Counted from the first letter of the stretch, positions 31,920 through 46,682 are shown. The stretch: DNA of 64,000 nucleotides from Fagopyrum homotropicum (GCA_033239125.1 BSWB01000005.1:16545447-16609446); one strand, 5' to 3'. A program made the numbers and translations. Notes: generated by a model from the sequence alone, not told the origin.

Positions 31920-34900
31920 AAAGTGGTATCAGAGCCCTAGGTTGACAACAATGGCACTCGCAATCTTCTAAAGGCCGAATAAGGAATAAACAGAACCCCG
32001 CGGGTTCTGAGTTTTCGTTTTCAAAATCACATGCATGAGTCGGGGTAGAATGTACGGACCACCACTCCTTCCGCGGATCTCGGCAGCATAGTTATTGGAT
32101 TTTTAGTATATATATAGATATGTGTATATATGTAGATATGTATAGTGGACCTAGGATGTTTTTGGACTATTATTATATGTTAATGATAGTTATGCATGAT
32201 GGACTTGTTATGTTGTTATGGTGGCATGACCTTTATATTGATATGAGTTGTACATGTGACATGATAATATTATATTAGTGCTTATTACTCGTTTTATGAG
32301 AATGGTTTCTTTAGATGTGTTATGCTGATAGCATGTAGACATAGAACTTATATAGTTATATACGTATACTAGGATATATAGTGACATATGGATGCTAGAA
32401 CTTATATTCGAGATGATAGAAAGCTATCATCGTCCCTTGGATGACGCCGTTTGGCTTAGGATAGTTTACACCTAAGGGTGAGTATGCTCAAGTACCAAGT
32501 TGTGTATCACGTTTTGTACAAACTCCTTGGTATTTCTCGGACTTCTTTAAGAGGATGTCGAAGCGGAGGATTAGAGATGACGTAAACGAAGGACAAACAA
32601 GTGGAAGAGAACCTCGAGTTATTTTAAGCAAAAGTGAGAAAGAAGTCATACGAGTAAGAAAGCAACATGAAGATATGAGAGTGGTTGTAAAGAAGCAACG
32701 ATTGAATCACAAAGAAACCAACTACAGATGGTGAACTTATGATTTTTCAAGACGACGTATGATAACTAAGGACGTGAAGCGAGAAGGAAAGGAGTGCATA
32801 CTAGCAAGGGTAGAAGTGGTATTTCCTTGAGACATGAAGTTTTTCCTAGATGCTCCTAAGCATGGGAGTCGGAGTGTGAAGTGTGGTCGAACTAATACGA
32901 AGATTCACGAGGTGCTTAAGTTAAGCTTATAGAATAACTAGAAAGTGAAGTGACGATCCTTGCGAGATTCTAAGTGGGTGACTTATTCAGAAATTTGAGA
33001 GTTACGAGGAGGATCATATGGTGAAAGTTCACATAGTGGAATTCACGTGGAGTCAATCATTTTCCGTCATTGAGATGAGACTGAGTAACGCTAAGAGGGA
33101 GGAAGTGTGTGCGGATGATCTTCAGAAGATGAAAGATGAAACAGGGAGCTTGGATCGTAAGACTTAAGATACCAACAAGAGGAACACGAGTGGGTGCTAT
33201 TTAATGTCGGAATATTTGAGAAGTGCTTTTGCAAATCATCATGAAGAGCAAATAAGCCTATGAAGATAGGTCATATGACACGAAAGAGTTGGGAAAGCGT
33301 AGTTATCTTACAGAAGCGGAAGGAAGAGGGGAGCGTAATAGGAGCTAACGAAGTCGGAAGTAGAGCAAAGTGAGCTAGTGAAGTTAAGGCGGAATACCCC
33401 GAGAAGGTACCCTTTAGGAGTATGGTAACATGGAAGTGTGCTAGGAGGGTAAGTCTTTGATCTTGGAGAGGGTCATCAATGAGTTACGCTGAGAGCCGGA
33501 GAATGCACAGGTGCAGGTTATATACTGGTGATGGTAGGTGGGAAGAGTAACCCAAAAGATGGGATCATGAAGAGGGGTGACAAGGACGTAGAAAATTCGT
33601 GGTGGTTGAATGTCGGCAACAAAGAGGTATCAAGGGAAGCGCGAGTATCTTAATCAAGCAACAACTTACTGACTCCAACAAGTGGTGGTAATGTACCTTG
33701 TTGAGAGGGATTGTAACTATCTGGTGCGAACTTCTTATGTCATGAGATTTTCATATGGAGGAATGACATGGATCAGAGTAAAGAGAACTAGAAAGACAAA
33801 AAGGGCAGGGAGTCTTCTATGGTTATTGTGCATAAAGGGAGGATATATAAGGGGATGTATGGTATGTTTGTCCTAAGGTGATGATGTCATGTTTTCGCGC
33901 GCAAAGGGTAAGCCAAAGTTTTGGGGCTCGCATGGCGAAGCCATAGTAGTTGTGACGTAAAATGAGAAATTTGGATTAGGGTAACGCTGCAAGTTTAGAG
34001 TAATGATGTGAGTGCTTGGTGGAGTTATAAGTGGATCTTCAGTTATTGTGGTTGGGAAATTTTTCCCAAAGGCATTCTAGTACGGTTGTGAAGTTGTTCG
34101 TGTATACCAAGAGAAACATAAGGTGGCCAATAAGAGTAAGAGAAGACTGAGGTTTTGGAAGTTTGATGTCAATATGGGATGTACAAGAAGTACATGAAAG
34201 ATTGAGGTCAGAGCCTCTGCGGTCGTCAGACTCTACGCCTACTTGAAAAAAAAGGATGTCTATGGTGAAAGTTGATCAAGGATACAAAGAGTTCCTCCCA
34301 TAGGTTAGGATGTCGGAGAAAGCGGAGAAGATTGTATCGATTCGTTATATGGCATGCTTGAGTTTTGAAGTTAGGACTTTCGTGACTGAACATATGTGCG
34401 AGATCAATAAATATTATTATCGTCATTCCTTCGAAGTGAAAAGGGGGATTAAGTTGACATATTGCTGAACCAAGGCTTCAAGAGTTAACAAACTCGAGCA
34501 AGACCCTCGAGTTCAAAAGATGAAAGATCTTTGAAAGAGGACGGTCGACATTGTAGCTGTAGATGGAACAATACACGAGTCTTAAAGAAGTCACATCAAT
34601 AGATCGAGGTAGATCAATTGTGTCATGACCATTTGTCAAGTGATAAGACAAGATTGTGTCGGTTATTACGATATGTGGCGTGACGAGAAACGATAGAAAT
34701 TGAGATATCACGGATTCCAATGCATCAGAATGTGAATTTTACCGCTAAGATTGATTTGGGCTCAACTCCCATTTCTAAGGCGCCGTACAAAAGACATCAA
34801 TAAATGATACCCGTAAGGATACTCAAATTGAGAATGCAATCAAAGGAGCAATTGCAAGGACTTGTTGATAAAGGTTCATTAGAACCAATGCACTGCCATA

Positions 34901-36401
34901 GAGAGCACCAGAAGTTATCTTGAACTCTTGATTTAAAATTCATATTAAAAGTATATCTTGAACTCTTGATTTGAAGTTCACATTAGTATATATCTTGAAT
35001 ACTTGATTTGAAGTTCAAGATGGGATATATTTTGAACCCTTGATTGGAAGTTGTTATAGAGGACACCAGTTTGCGAAGAGAGGAATGATTATCTTTGTTT
35101 ATACATCGATTACTATAAGTTGAGCAAGACGACAATGAAAGACAAGTATCCTTTATAACGAATGGGAGATCTACTCGACCAACTACATGGGTCAGTAGTC
35201 TCTTCTAAGATTAAGTTAAGGCTTGATTGTCACCGTTTGAGAATTTGAGGCTGAGATATTGCAAATACGGCATTCGGGACCAACCAAGGTCACTACGAGT
35301 TGTAGTCATTCCATATGGTATTACTGATGCCTGGATGAGATATATTGGGTCTACTATTGACAAAGAGAGAAGAGATATGACAAGATGTCTCGGGATGGCA
35401 AACCCCGAAAGATGTGAAAGAAGTTACAAGTTTTCTTAGATGTACTAAGCTTTACCAGATTTGTGAAGAGAGAAGTTGTATAACATCAATTATGGTAACC
35501 TACTCCGGATGACAATGAAGTATTAAACAAGATGAAGAATTGACAATAGAGATGTTGAGAGTTAAGAGAGGATTCATTGGTGCAACTGTTTTGATTTACC
35601 TTAAGGTGTTATGAGTTTGACATGTACAAGTAATTCTTCAAGACAAGGTCTTGATTGAGTATTGAAGAACGATGTAAAAGTAATAGCATACGTGTCACAT
35701 GGGTGAATCGGTGTGGAGTAAAGTACTTTCTTCATCATTAGGGACTTACTTCAAGAATTGAGGAAACATAACATCAGAGTTTTGTTTGTCAAGAACCAAA
35801 CCAACAGTGTAAATTGGAAGATCGATCTTCTTTGATAGAGAAATCAAAGGAAAAATAATGAAAATGCTGCATTGAGAGATACCCGAGAAGGAAGTTGAGT
35901 TCCGATATATCGACCCTTGTGAGAAGTTAGCGCGAGTTTGGAAGGTGGTTTACCGGTTGGCGTAGCCGCCAAGTGTAAAGAGTGTTCACCCGGTGTTCAT
36001 GTGTATCAGTCGAGAGAGTACATACACGACTCGAGACAGATAATCCGTCACGGTGATTTAGTGGCAAACGAAGAACCCATGAGGCTAATAGGGAGACGGA
36101 AGATAGTTTCTTTGGTTGAGGTTTACGCTGAGCTAGTAGCATCGATAGGATCGACGGGTAAGACCTAGTTTTTCCCTTGGTTGAGTTTTTGTGCATGTGT
36201 GACGTTATGTGTAGTTTGTGCCTTGTGAGGGAAGGTGTTATATGACCTGATATATCTTGCGCTGGTAGTTTGAGTAGATTGTGTGTATAGATTAGAAGGT
36301 TTAAACCTTCTTAGTTTAAGTGTTCATACCTCGGCCTTAGGAACCGAGAAGTTCGACGTGTGGTAAGTTTCGGGACGAAACTTGTTTTTAGGAGGATCTA
36401 A
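31920..36401 (+). pseudogene. TE-B internal region 2, decayed gag-pol
   Basis: 4,482 bp with the same layout and stops as region 1 at +7,379: PBS 31924, gag-like frame 32555-32734, RT remnant about 34724-35374 with its repeat block, integrase/chromodomain remnant 35900-36169, pre-PPT hairpin 36365-36383. Differences from region 1 are a handful of bases, for example CATCATTAGGGAC near 35735. Confidence 0.85.
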
Positions 36402-39298
36402 TGTAACGCCCCAAATTTTAGGCGCGGTTGCGATATTTATTTTTCCCGACTTCTATTTGATCACATATTTTTCCGTAAATTATTTTTAAAAATTGTTCAG
36501 AAAATTTTACGATCCGGAAATTTCGTTCTGGTTTATTTTGATCGAGTTTATTTAATTCCGGATTTCTATTTTAATTTGAAATGGTTAATTTATTTTATTT
36601 TATTTTTTTTCCTTCTCTTCTCTACTCTTACTTCACGGGCTGATGAACCTCAGCTTCCCGACTCTTCGTTTGCCGTCCGACCCCTCCCCAACCCGACTTC
36701 TCGCTTCCCACGTAGCCTGCAGCAAGCACCCTCCCCTCATCTCATTTCCTCCCCCTCGGTCTTACCATCTCTGCAGCCCATCACTACCTTCCTCCTCCTT
36801 CTCTGTCTGTGCTTAGAAGCATCCTCAACCTCTCAGTCTCTCCATCTACCTCACTGGTCCTCTCTTCGATGTAGTCCTCGCTTCATCACTCTCCGTATTC
36901 CCCTCGCCTCGGTACAGATTGCAGGCCGTCGAACCATCGCCACTGCCGGAGCCCCTTGCCTCGCTTTCGCCAGGACAACCCGTCCTCGCCCTTGCCGGAG
37001 ACCCAAGCCTGTAGCCTCGCCGCCTCGTGCACCGCCTTGTTGACGCCTTAATCGAAGCCGGAGGAAGCCATCGGAGGGGCTACCCTTACCTCCTCCTTGC
37101 CGCCTCCTTCCTGTCATTCTGCAACGGATGGATTGGGGCAGCAACCGCTGCCTTCATGCTGCGCCGCCAAGAGCGAGGCCGGAGAGCACCTGGGTTGCCG
37201 CCGCCCTTGCTCGAGCCTTGCCGGAGCTGCCTTCGCCTCGCCCCTTTGTCTGCTCCTCTGTCGAGCCATGTTTTGCCCCGCAGCTCCGCCACCTTGCCTC
37301 GCCGATACTGGAGCCTTGCCGGAGCCATGGCCGCCGCCAGTGCAGCTCTCCTCTGCCCTTGCCGCCGTGCTCCTTCACTTCCCCAGCCCTCTGCTTTTGC
37401 GGCGTGGCCTTCCCGTTTCTGAGAAGGAGATGAAACCCTTTAGGGTTATTACAAATCAGCCCCCTTAATTTTGGTTTTATTGCAAGTGTGGCCCATATTT
37501 TTAATTTGCAGATTTGACCCCAAGTTTTATAAATCTGAATATATATCCCTACATATTTATTTATGGAATATGACCCATATGCGGAAATTGTATAATTTGC
37601 CCATAAAATGTTTTTACGGGTTTTAACCCTGGAATTTCAATACGAGTTTATTTCATAATTATATATATTATCAATTATTCCCTTGTTGGATTTATCTCGG
37701 ATTTATGGCCCGAAGGTTTATTGGCGGATTATAACCAAGTTTTTAAAATTGTATAAAGTGTCCCGGAAAGTATTTAAGCGGTCTTAACCTTGGTTTTGAA
37801 AACGAGTTTTACCTTAGATTTTACATAAGTTATATGTTCCGTTCAAATTTAGCATATAAGCTAAATTTGTTTAGCTTTGGTTTTAGGCTCGGAAGCGCCC
37901 CGATAAAGGCCCAACGAATCCATTCTCGACATCCTTAGATCGTCTTCCGTCCCTTGACGTCATGTGAGTACCCTCTCCCCCGAGCTTATGATCTTACCTC
38001 GATTTAGTTATGTTTAGTATTAGTATCATGCTAGGTTGGATCTAGCATAACTTAGAGTGAATACCAAGTAGTGGTTATGGACCTTAGGTGAGTTTTGTGG
38101 ATTGTGAAATGTTGTAAGGCTTGAGGAGTGGATATTATCTTGTGAGGCTGTTTATGGCTTTAAATTGTATGTTGAGCTGGTGAGAATTTAGGGGTTGAGG
38201 TTGTATAATTGTTGAGATTGTGGTGACTAGGACGAGAGTATCCTAGCATGTGTAGTAATGGTTATGACCGTGTGAGATCGTAAGGATTAAGAGTTGTTAT
38301 CCTATCATGGTTATGGTTTATGATCTTGCGAGATCATTGGGACTAGAAGTCTAAGGACTTCTAGCACGTGAGAGAGATGTTGATCGTGTGCCTTTTTACA
38401 GGCGTTGAGTGTCTTCCTGCGGGAAGCTGAGAGCGGGATATAGCGGGATTATCTTTGGGACGAGGTAAGTCTTCGGACTTACTTAGCTCGTATTCTCTGT
38501 ATTAGTTTCAATGCGTGTTTGGTGGTGTGTGTTTATTGTTTATGTGCGTGTTTATTGCTTATGTTATAACATCTAAACCGGTAATAGGACCACCGACTCT
38601 ATATGTTTATATTTGGCCCAAGTGTATGATAACGGGCGGTGACTGCTATGTCTGGTCCAAAATGGGGATGACTGGGAGGTGCCTTGCGACCAGTCCATCG
38701 GGTGATGCTGATCCGCATCAAGTACAAACCCGTATGGTGAAAGGGGACAAGGGCGAGATCTTTAAGATTCTCGTGTCACAAAAGAAGTGAATTAGAACGG
38801 GATATGACCTAATAATAAATAGATAATAAACCGGATTGTGTATTTTGGAACATGTTGTGTGTTTATGATGCCTTATGTGTGTGTGTGTCAATACCATGAT
38901 TCTAATGCCTTGAATGCTCGCTAACGGTTTTATACCGATATTGTTGTAGATTGCATTGCAGGTTAGGAATGCGGCCGAGAGATCCGGAAGAGTGGGCAGC
39001 CGGGGTTCCGTACATTTTAGGAGTGAGTTTGGGTTAGAGTCGGGTTGTATTTTATTCTTTGTTTATTATGTTGGTATGCCGCGTGTATGGCGTTTTGGTC
39101 TTTGATGTTGTTTATCGGCTGAAGTCCGTTGTTTGTTTTCTTTTGGGTTTTCTTACATTGCATAAAATGTATTTCGGTTTTGCCTTTATTTGTGCCATGT
39201 TGAAAGATCCGGTGAAATTGTTGTCAGGCTAAGGGTCGGGACCCATTGTGAGGTCCCAACCCGTAGCGCCCCGAGTCCCGCGGATTCGGGGTGTTACA
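36402..39298 (+). repeat. TE-B LTR 3
   Basis: 2,897 bp. The private change noted is GCAACCGCTGCC near 37147. Otherwise it matches LTR 4 as far as I compared. Confidence 0.95.
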
Positions 39299-42200
39299 AA
39301 AGTGGTATCAGAGCCCTAGGTTGACAACAATGGCACTCGCAATCTTCTAAAGGCCGAATAAGGAATAAACAGAACCCCGCGGGTTCTGAGTTTTCGTTTT
39401 CAAAATCACATGCATGAGTCGGGGTAGAATGTACGGACCACCACTCCTTCCGCGGATCTCGGCAGCATAGTTATTGGATTTTTAGTATATATATAGATAT
39501 GTGTATATATGTAGATATGTATAGTGGACCTAGGATGTTTTTGGACTATTATTATATGTTAATGATAGTTATGCATGATGGACTTGTTATGTTGTTATGG
39601 TGGCATGACCTTTATATTGATATGAGTTGTACATGTGACATGATAATATTATATTAGTGCTTATTACTCGTTTTATGAGAATGGTTTCTTTAGATGTGTT
39701 ATGCTGATAGCATGTAGACATAGAACTTATATAGTTATATACGTATACTAGGATATATAGTGACATATGGATGCTAGAACTTATATTCGAGATGATAGAA
39801 AGCTATCATCGTCCCTTGGATGACGCCGTTTGGCTTAGGATAGTTTACACCTAAGGGTGAGTATGCTCAAGTACCAAGTTGTGTATCACGTTTTGTACAA
39901 ACTCCTTGGTATTTCTCGGACTTCTTTAAGAGGATGTCGAAGCGGAGGATTAGAGATGACGTAAACGAAGGACAAACAAGTGGAAGAGAACCTCGAGTTA
40001 TTTTAAGCAAAAGTGAGAAAGAAGTCATACGAGTAAGAAAGCAACATGAAGATATGAGAGTGGTTGTAAAGAAGCAACGATTGAATCACAAAGAAACCAA
40101 CTACAGATGGTGAACTTATGATTTTTCAAGACGACGTATGATAACTAAGGACGTGAAGCGAGAAGGAAAGGAGTGCATACTAGCAAGGGTAGAAGTGGTA
40201 TTTCCTTGAGACATGAAGTTTTTCCTAGATGCTCCTAAGCATGGGAGTCGGAGTGTGAAGTGTGGTCGAACTAATACGAAGATTCACGAGGTGCTTAAGT
40301 TAAGCTTATAGAATAACTAGAAAGTGAAGTGACGATCCTTGCGAGATTCTAAGTGGGTGACTTATTCAGAAATTTGAGAGTTACGAGGAGGATCATATGG
40401 TGAAAGTTCACATAGTGGAATTCACGTGGAGTCAATCATTTTCCGTCATTGAGATGAGACTGAGTAACGCTAAGAGGGAGGAAGTGTGTGCGGATGATCT
40501 TCAGAAGATGAAAGATGAAACAGGGAGCTTGGATCGTAAGACTTAAGATACCAACAAGAGGAACACGAGTGGGTGCTATTTAATGTCGGAATATTTGAGA
40601 AGTGCTTTTGCAAATCATCATGAAGAGCAAATAAGCCTATGAAGATAGGTCATATGACACGAAAGAGTTGGGAAAGCGTAGTTATCTTACAGAAGCGGAA
40701 GGAAGAGGGGAGCGTAATAGGAGCTAACGAAGTCGGAAGTAGAGCAAAGTGAGCTAGTGAAGTTAAGGCGGAATACCCCGAGAAGGTACCCTTTAGGAGT
40801 ATGGTAACATGGAAGTGTGCTAGGAGGGTAAGTCTTTGATCTTGGAGAGGGTCATCAATGAGTTACGCTGAGAGCCGGAGAATGCACAGGTGCAGGTTAT
40901 ATACTGGTGATGGTAGGTGGGAAGAGTAACCCAAAAGATGGGATCATGAAGAGGGGTGACAAGGACGTAGAAAATTCGTGGTGGTTGAATGTCGGCAACA
41001 AAGAGGTATCAAGGGAAGCGCGAGTATCTTAATCAAGCAACAACTTACTGACTCCAACAAGTGGTGGTAATGTACCTTGTTGAGAGGGATTGTAACTATC
41101 TGGTGCGAACTTCTTATGTCATGAGATTTTCATATGGAGGAATGACATGGATCAGAGTAAAGAGAACTAGAAAGACAAAAAGGGCAGGGAGTCTTCTATG
41201 GTTATTGTGCATAAAGGGAGGATATATAAGGGGATGTATGGTATGTTTGTCCTAAGGTGATGATGTCATGTTTTCGCGCGCAAAGGGTAAGCCAAAGTTT
41301 TGGGGCTCGCATGGCGAAGCCATAGTAGTTGTGACGTAAAATGAGAAATTTGGATTAGGGTAACGCTGCAAGTTTAGAGTAATGATGTGAGTGCTTGGTG
41401 GAGTTATAAGTGGATCTTCAGTTATTGTGGTTGGGAAATTTTTCCCAAAGGCATTCTAGTACGGTTGTGAAGTTGTTCGTGTATACCAAGAGAAACATAA
41501 GGTGGCCAATAAGAGTAAGAGAAGACTGAGGTTTTGGAAGTTTGATGTCAATATGGGATGTACAAGAAGTACATGAAAGATTGAGGTCAGAGCCTCTGCG
41601 GTCGTCAGACTCTACGCCTACTTGAAAAAAAAGGATGTCTATGGTGAAAGTTGATCAAGGATACAAAGAGTTCCTCCCATAGGTTAGGATGTCGGAGAAA
41701 GCGGAGAAGATTGTATCGATTCGTTATATGGCATGCTTGAGTTTTGAAGTTAGGACTTTCGTGACTGAACATATGTGCGAGATCAATAAATATTATTATC
41801 GTCATTCCTTCGAAGTGAAAAGGGGGATTAAGTTGACATATTGCTGAACCAAGGCTTCAAGAGTTAACAAACTCGAGCAAGACCCTCGAGTTCAAAAGAT
41901 GAAAGATCTTTGAAAGAGGACGGTCGACATTGTAGCTGTAGATGGAACAATACACGAGTCTTAAAGAAGTCACATCAATAGATCGAGGTAGATCAATTGT
42001 GTCATGACCATTTGTCAAGTGATAAGACAAGATTGTGTCGGTTATTACGATATGTGGCGTGACGAGAAACGATAGAAATTGAGATATCACGGATTCCAAT
42101 GCATCAGAATGTGAATTTTACCGCTAAGATTGATTTGGGCTCAACTCCCATTTCTAAGGCGCCGTACAAAAGACATCAATAAATGATACCCGTAAGGATA

Positions 42201-43780
42201 CTCAAATTGAGAATGCAATCAAAGGAGCAATTGCAAGGACTTGTTGATAAAGGTTCATTAGAACCAATGCACTGCCATAGAGAGCACCAGAAGTTATCTT
42301 GAACTCTTGATTTAAAATTCATATTAAAAGTATATCTTGAACTCTTGATTTGAAGTTCACATTAGTATATATCTTGAATACTTGATTTGAAGTTCAAGAT
42401 GGGATATATTTTGAACCCTTGATTGGAAGTTGTTATAGAGGACACCAGTTTGCGAAGAGAGGAATGATTATCTTTGTTTATACATCGATTACTATAAGTT
42501 GAGCAAGACGACAATGAAAGACAAGTATCCTTTATAACGAATGGGAGATCTACTCGACCAACTACATGGGTCAGTAGTCTCTTCTAAGATTAAGTTAAGG
42601 CTTGATTGTCACCGTTTGAGAATTTGAGGCTGAGATATTGCAAATACGGCATTCGGGACCAACCAAGGTCACTACGAGTTGTAGTCATTCCATATGGTAT
42701 TACTGATGCCTGGATGAGATATATTGGGTCTACTATTGACAAAGAGAGAAGAGATATGACAAGATGTCTCGGGATGGCAAACCCCGAAAGATGTGAAAGA
42801 AGTTACAAGTTTTCTTAGATGTACTAAGCTTTACCAGATTTGTGAAGAGAGAAGTTGTATAACATCAATTATGGTAACCTACTCCGGATGACAATGAAGT
42901 ATTAAACAAGATGAAGAATTGACAATAGAGATGTTGAGAGTTAAGAGAGGATTCATTGGTGCAACTGTTTTGATTTACCTTAAGGTGTTATGAGTTTGAC
43001 ATGTACAAGTAATTCTTCAAGACAAGGTCTTGATTGAGTATTGAAGAACGATGTAAAAGTAATAGCATACGTGTCACATGGGTGAATCGGTGTGGAGTAA
43101 AGTACTTTCTTCATCATTGGGGACTTACTTCAAGAATTGAGGAAACATAACATCAGAGTTTTGTTTGTCAAGAACCAAACCAACAGTGTAAATTGGAAGA
43201 TCGATCTTCTTTGATAGAGAAATCAAAGGAAAAATAATGAAAATGCTGCATTGAGAGATACCCGAGAAGGAAGTTGAGTTCCGATATATCGACCCTTGTG
43301 AGAAGTTAGCGCGAGTTTGGAAGGTGGTTTACCGGTTGGCGTAGCCGCCAAGTGTAAAGAGTGTTCACCCGGTGTTCATGTGTATCAGTCGAGAGAGTAC
43401 ATACACGACTCGAGACAGATAATCCGTCACGGTGATTTAGTGGCAAACGAAGAACCCATGAGGCTAATAGGGAGACGGAAGATAGTTTCTTTGGTTGAGG
43501 TTTACGCTGAGCTAGTAGCATCGATAGGATCGACGGGTAAGACCTAGTTTTTCCCTTGGTTGAGTTTTTGTGCATGTGTGACGTTATGTGTAGTTTGTGC
43601 CTTGTGAGGGAAGGTGTTATATGACCTGATATATCTTGCGCTGGTAGTTTGAGTAGATTGTGTGTATAGATTAGAAGGTTTAAACCTTCTTAGTTTAAGT
43701 GTTCATACCTCGGCCTTAGGAACCGAGAAGTTCGACGTGTGGTAAGTTTCGGGACGAAACTTGTTTTTAGGAGGATCTAA
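39299..43780 (+). pseudogene. TE-B internal region 3, decayed gag-pol
   Basis: 4,482 bp, at +14,758 from region 1: PBS 39303, gag-like frame 39934-40113, RT remnant about 42103-42753, integrase/chromodomain remnant 43279-43548, pre-PPT hairpin 43744-43762. It shares three bases with region 2 against region 1, so regions 2 and 3 separated last. Confidence 0.85.
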
Positions 43781-46677
43781 TGTAACGCCCCAAATTTTAG
43801 GCGCGGTTGCGATATTTATTTTTCCCGACTTCTATTTGATCACATATTTTTCCGTAAATTATTTTTAAAAATTGTTCAGAAAATTTTACGATCCGGAAAT
43901 TTCGTTCTGGTTTATTTTGATCGAGTTTATTTAATTCCGGATTTCTATTTTAATTTGAAATGGTTAATTTATTTTATTTTATTTTTTTTCCTTCTCTTCT
44001 CTACTCTTACTTCACGGGCTGATGAACCTCAGCTTCCCGACTCTTCGTTTGCCGTCCGACCCCTCCCCAACCCGACTTCTCGCTTCCCACGTAGCCTGCA
44101 GCAAGCACCCTCCCCTCATCTCATTTCCTCCCCCTCGGTCTTACCATCTCTGCAGCCCATCACTACCTTCCTCCTCCTTCTCTGTCTGTGCTTAGAAGCA
44201 TCCTCAACCTCTCAGTCTCTCCATCTACCTCACTGGTCCTCTCTTCGATGTAGTCCTCGCTTCATCACTCTCCGTATTCCCCTCGCCTCGGTACAGATTG
44301 CAGGCCGTCGAACCATCGCCACTGCCGGAGCCCCTTGCCTCGCTTTCGCCAGGACAACCCGTCCTCGCCCTTGCCGGAGACCCAAGCCTGTAGCCTCGCC
44401 GCCTCGTGCACCGCCTTGTTGACGCCTTAATCGAAGCCGGAGGAAGCCATCGGAGGGGCTACCCTTACCTCCTCCTTGCCGCCTCCTTCCTGTCATTCTG
44501 CAACGGATGGATTGGGGCAGCAACCGCCGCCTTCATGCTGCGCCGCCAAGAGCGAGGCCGGAGAGCACCTGGGTTGCCGCCGCCCTTGCTCGAGCCTTGC
44601 CGGAGCTGCCTTCGCCTCGCCCCTTTGTCTGCTCCTCTGTCGAGCCATGTTTTGCCCCGCAGCTCCGCCACCTTGCCTCGCCGATACTGGAGCCTTGCCG
44701 GAGCCATGGCCGCCGCCAGTGCAGCTCTCCTCTGCCCTTGCCGCCGTGCTCCTTCACTTCCCCAGCCCTCTGCTTTTGCGGCGTGGCCTTCCCGTTTCTG
44801 AGAAGGAGATGAAACCCTTTAGGGTTATTACAAATCAGCCCCCTTAATTTTGGTTTTATTGCAAGTGTGGCCCATATTTTTAATTTGCAGATTTGACCCC
44901 AAGTTTTATAAATCTGAATATATATCCCTACATATTTATTTATGGAATATGACCCATATGCGGAAATTGTATAATTTGCCCATAAAATGTTTTTACGGGT
45001 TTTAACCCTGGAATTTCAATACGAGTTTATTTCATAATTATATATATTATCAATTATTCCCTTGTTGGATTTATCTCGGATTTATGGCCCGAAGGTTTAT
45101 TGGCGGATTATAACCAAGTTTTTAAAATTGTATAAAGTGTCCCGGAAAGTATTTAAGCGGTCTTAACCTTGGTTTTGAAAACGAGTTTTACCTTAGATTT
45201 TACATAAGTTATATGTTCCGTTCAAATTTAGCATATAAGCTAAATTTGTTTAGCTTTGGTTTTAGGCTCGGAAGCGCCCCGATAAAGGCCCAACGAATCC
45301 ATTCTCGACATCCTTAGATCGTCTTCCGTCCCTTGACGTCATGTGAGTACCCTCTCCCCCGAGCTTATGATCTTACCTCGATTTAGTTATGTTTAGTATT
45401 AGTATCATGCTAGGTTGGATCTAGCATAACTTAGAGTGAATACCAAGTAGTGGTTATGGACCTTAGGTGAGTTTTGTGGATTGTGAAATGTTGTAAGGCT
45501 TGAGGAGTGGATATTATCTTGTGAGGCTGTTTATGGCTTTAAATTGTATGTTGAGCTGGTGAGAATTTAGGGGTTGAGGTTGTATAATTGTTGAGATTGT
45601 GGTGACTAGGACGAGAGTATCCTAGCATGTGTAGTAATGGTTATGACCGTGTGAGATCGTAAGGATTAAGAGTTGTTATCCTATCATGGTTATGGTTTAT
45701 GATCTTGCGAGATCATTGGGACTAGAAGTCTAAGGACTTCTAGCACGTGAGAGAGATGTTGATCGTGTGCCTTTTTACAGGCGTTGAGTGTCTTCCTGCG
45801 GGAAGCTGAGAGCGGGATATAGCGGGATTATCTTTGGGACGAGGTAAGTCTTCGGACTTACTTAGCTCGTATTCTCTGTATTAGTTTCAATGCGTGTTTG
45901 GTGGTGTGTGTTTATTGTTTATGTGCGTGTTTATTGCTTATGTTATAACATCTAAACCGGTAATAGGACCACCGACTCTATATGTTTATATTTGGCCCAA
46001 GTGTATGATAACGGGCGGTGACTGCTATGTCTGGTCCAAAATGGGGATGACTGGGAGGTGCCTTGCGACCAGTCCATCGGGTGATGCTGATCCGCATCAA
46101 GTACAAACCCGTATGGTGAAAGGGGACAAGGGCGAGATCTTTAAGATTCTCGTGTCACAAAAGAAGTGAATTAGAACGGGATATGACCTAATAATAAATA
46201 GATAATAAACCGGATTGTGTATTTTGGAACATGTTGTGTGTTTATGATGCCTTATGTGTGTGTGTGTCAATACCATGATTCTAATGCCTTGAATGCTCGC
46301 TAACGGTTTTATACCGATATTGTTGTAGATTGCATTGCAGGTTAGGAATGCGGCCGAGAGATCCGGAAGAGTGGGCAGCCGGGGTTCCGTACATTTTAGG
46401 AGTGAGTTTGGGTTAGAGTCGGGTTGTATTTTATTCTTTGTTTATTATGTTGGTATGCCGCGTGTATGGCGTTTTGGTCTTTGATGTTGTTTATCGGCTG
46501 AAGTCCGTTGTTTGTTTTCTTTTGGGTTTTCTTACATTGCATAAAATGTATTTCGGTTTTGCCTTTATTTGTGCCATGTTGAAAGATCCGGTGAAATTGT
46601 TGTCAGGCTAAGGGTCGGGACCCATTGTGAGGTCCCAACCCGTAGCGCCCCGAGTCCCGCGGATTCGGGGTGTTACA
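43781..46677 (+). repeat. TE-B LTR 4 (outer 3' LTR)
   Basis: 2,897 bp, ending GGGGTGTTACA directly before the right AAATA. It carries the consensus base at every position where LTRs 1-3 have private changes. Confidence 0.95.
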
Positions 46678-46682
46678 AAATA
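46678..46682. repeat. TE-B target-site duplication, right
   Basis: AAATA, the partner of 21640-21644. Confidence 0.92.

Larger units (their letters stand above)
21645..46677 (+). mobile_element. TE-B: LTR retroelement concatemer, 4 LTRs and 3 internal regions
   Basis: A 25,033-bp insertion with order LTR-int-LTR-int-LTR-int-LTR, all in the same direction, and a single AAATA duplication around the whole. Repeat period is about 7,379 bp. Internal regions 1-3 are each 4,482 bp and LTRs 2,896-2,897 bp. No target duplication or host sequence separates the units, so they are not separate insertions. By eye LTR 1 and LTR 4 differ by two substitutions and one indel. Internal regions 2 and 3 share bases that region 1 lacks (near 32929, 35399, 35861), suggesting stepwise expansion. 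Every internal region carries the same stop codons. Lineage is Ty3/gypsy chromovirus, probably Tekay/Del. Confidence 0.95.

Noticed and set aside
21645..46677. TE-B read as three separate insertions
   Set aside because: Only the outermost ends carry a target duplication, and neighbouring units share LTRs with no host DNA between them.
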